Shown: positions 13,204 through 14,197 of the stretch, piece after piece
Numbering within the stretch: position 1 is the first letter of the stretch
Layout: every line of letters starts with the position of its first letter
Assembly (NCBI GenBank): GCA_020723545.1
Contig: DYIS01000001.1
Location: forward strand, 28,077 to 42,273
Length of the DNA stretch: 14,197 bases
Reading direction: 5' to 3'
Source of the DNA: Ktedonobacter racemifer
Lineage (GTDB): Bacteria > Chloroflexota > DTOL01 > JACQYG01
Program-made: the position numbers and the translations under genes
The notes under the pieces: model-generated
Told to the model about the DNA's origin: nothing
What the model saw: only the letters and a program-made list of their open reading frames with translations
Database searches by the model: none

Positions 13204-14197
13204 CTACAGCCCCAGTCGTTCCCGCAAGCCGGCGGCCAGCCCCTTGTCCGGAAGCCCATCAAAGCTTCCCCGCATCCAGTCATCCAGACTCTCCGCCCTT
13301 CCCGCGTCGCTCACCGTGTCTCTCGGATCCTCACTCAGTTGGACTCTTCGGTGGAAGGCCGTCTGCACTAGGTTGTCTAGGAAGTCAACGCTCGGGACGC
13401 CCTCCGCACCGATTGGCTTCGTATGCGCCATGATCTGGACAGCCGTGTCTAGATCCCGCACGGTGATCTCCTTCGGCAGCAGCGTGTCCGAGATGGGGTG
13501 ATAGGGGGACGCGCTCCCGAATGCAATCTGCCTTATCGCCGCGCGGCTGTAGCTCACGCCCGCTTCCTGGGCAATCCTCCCCGGCACTCCCATCTGCCGC
13601 ATTCCCCCCGTCATATCCACCTTATGCCGCTCTCCTACGGCCATCACGTTTGCGACTGTCCCCTCTGCAGCCGACGCCCTTGACCTCGCAGTGTCCAGCG
13701 GCACATGCAGCGACCCCAGTGCCCCCCGCTCACCCATCTCATGCAGCTCGCCCCGAACTCCCGCACCCGCTGCTGCAACGGCCTTCGGAGGTGAGAACTC
13801 CGTGCTCTCCCACGGCTCGCTCGCACCTCTCCCGCTCCTTGCCTCAGACGCCTGGGCAATCCCTTGCTTGATCTGCTGGTGGGCGCTTACCGAGGCCCCT
13901 GCATTCATCCCAGCCGCCAACCCCCGCCCGCCGGGGAGTCCCATTGCGGCCACAGCCTGCCCAATCGAACCCACAGCACGCGCAGCGCTGGTCGCCTGTG
14001 ACACCTCACCGAACGCAGCTCCTGCTCCCGACGCTGCACCGCTCCCCACAGCTCCCCCGGCTGTGGCTGCTCCACCCACTCCGCCCAGCGCTCCCCCCAA
14101 ACCAACCCCCAGCGCGGCGCCGCCGACGACCATGATCCCGTTCCAGGCCTTCTCCGCGACCTCGATCGCCGCGCCGTACACCATCTTCCCAACCATC
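13204..14197 (-). CDS. VirB6/TrbL-like protein, C-terminal part (runs off right edge)
   Basis: At least 330 residues, open to the right edge; the true start is probably outside the window although an ATG lies at 14196. The visible part begins with a hydrophobic Gly/Ala stretch (VVGGAALGVGLGGALGGVGG, about 22-60), then Gly/Ala-rich low complexity, and then a soluble tail with VDFLDNLVQTAFHRRVQL and LDDWMRGSFDGLPDKG. A Gly/Ala-rich segment after membrane helices and a long soluble tail is the common plan of VirB6/TrbL channel proteins in Gram-positive-type systems. Position just before the PrgI and virB4 genes supports this. The family cannot be proven from the tail. Confidence 0.6.
   Translation of the reverse strand, partial: MVGKMVYGAAIEVAEKAWNGIMVVGGAALGVGLGGALGGVGGAATAGGAVGSGAASGAGAAFGEVSQATSAARAVGSIGQAVAAMGLPGGRGLAAGMNAGASVSAHQQIKQGIAQASEARSGRGASEPWESTEFSPPKAVAAAGAGVRGELHEMGERGALGSLHVPLDTARSRASAAEGTVANVMAVGERHKVDMTGGMRQMGVPGRIAQEAGVSYSRAAIRQIAFGSASPYHPISDTLLPKEITVRDLDTAVQIMAHTKPIGAEGVPSVDFLDNLVQTAFHRRVQLSEDPRDTVSDAGRAESLDDWMRGSFDGLPDKGLAAGLRERLGL

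Noticed and set aside
1..14197. CRISPR array
   Set aside because: No regularly spaced direct repeats are visible anywhere in the window.

Overview
The window is high-GC bacterial DNA with dense, overlapping genes, clear Shine-Dalgarno sites and sigma70-type promoters. Nothing in it fixes the species. The family mix (VapBC45-type toxin-antitoxin pair, PrgI/VirB4/M23 conjugation genes, probable selenocysteine use) would suit Chloroflexota or another GC-rich, Gram-positive-like lineage; this is inference.

Left part (1-5170): a partial IS481-like transposase runs off the left edge. Next to it is a minus-strand gene run read from about 5090 down to 675: a decayed VOC (glyoxalase/dioxygenase) gene, three DoxX-family membrane proteins, a DsbA/FrnE-like thiol oxidoreductase, a luciferase-domain (DUF5519-like) protein, a two-domain VOC protein resembling CatE, and a peroxiredoxin. 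A divergent TetR-family gene starts at 5167. The shared upstream region holds a good minus-strand promoter (TTGACG, 17 bp, TATCAT) and a 22-bp interrupted palindrome, so TetR repression of the run is likely. DoxX plus VOC recalls the Bacillus subtilis catDE (yfiDE) catechol/quinone-stress genes.

The main discovery candidate is in this run. The DsbA-like gene and the peroxiredoxin gene each carry an in-frame TGA exactly at the first cysteine position of a CxxC redox motif (UPWC and UMQC). Each TGA is followed at the right distance by a hairpin fitting the bacterial SECIS pattern. They are probably two selenoproteins in one quinone/thiol-stress operon. An ORF caller would start both proteins after the TGA and lose the active site. 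The DsbA-like gene also has a frameshift further on, so its activity is less certain.

Middle part (5818-9033): about 1.3 kb without a recognisable gene contains a perfect 21-bp inverted repeat and the 3' half of a tRNA gene, a typical scar or attachment site of an integrating element. Then comes a VapB45/VapC45-like toxin-antitoxin pair, followed by a strong promoter leading into a hairpin-rich stretch that may be a small RNA, and about 500 bp with no recognised gene.

Right part (9034-14197): a minus-strand conjugation (type IV secretion) cluster: a VirB6/TrbL-like tail (running off the right edge), a small zinc-ribbon protein, a PrgI/VirB3-like membrane protein, a VirB4 ATPase and an M23 peptidase. 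Together with the tRNA fragment and the toxin-antitoxin pair this suggests the edge of an integrative conjugative element; no integrase or relaxase is inside the window.
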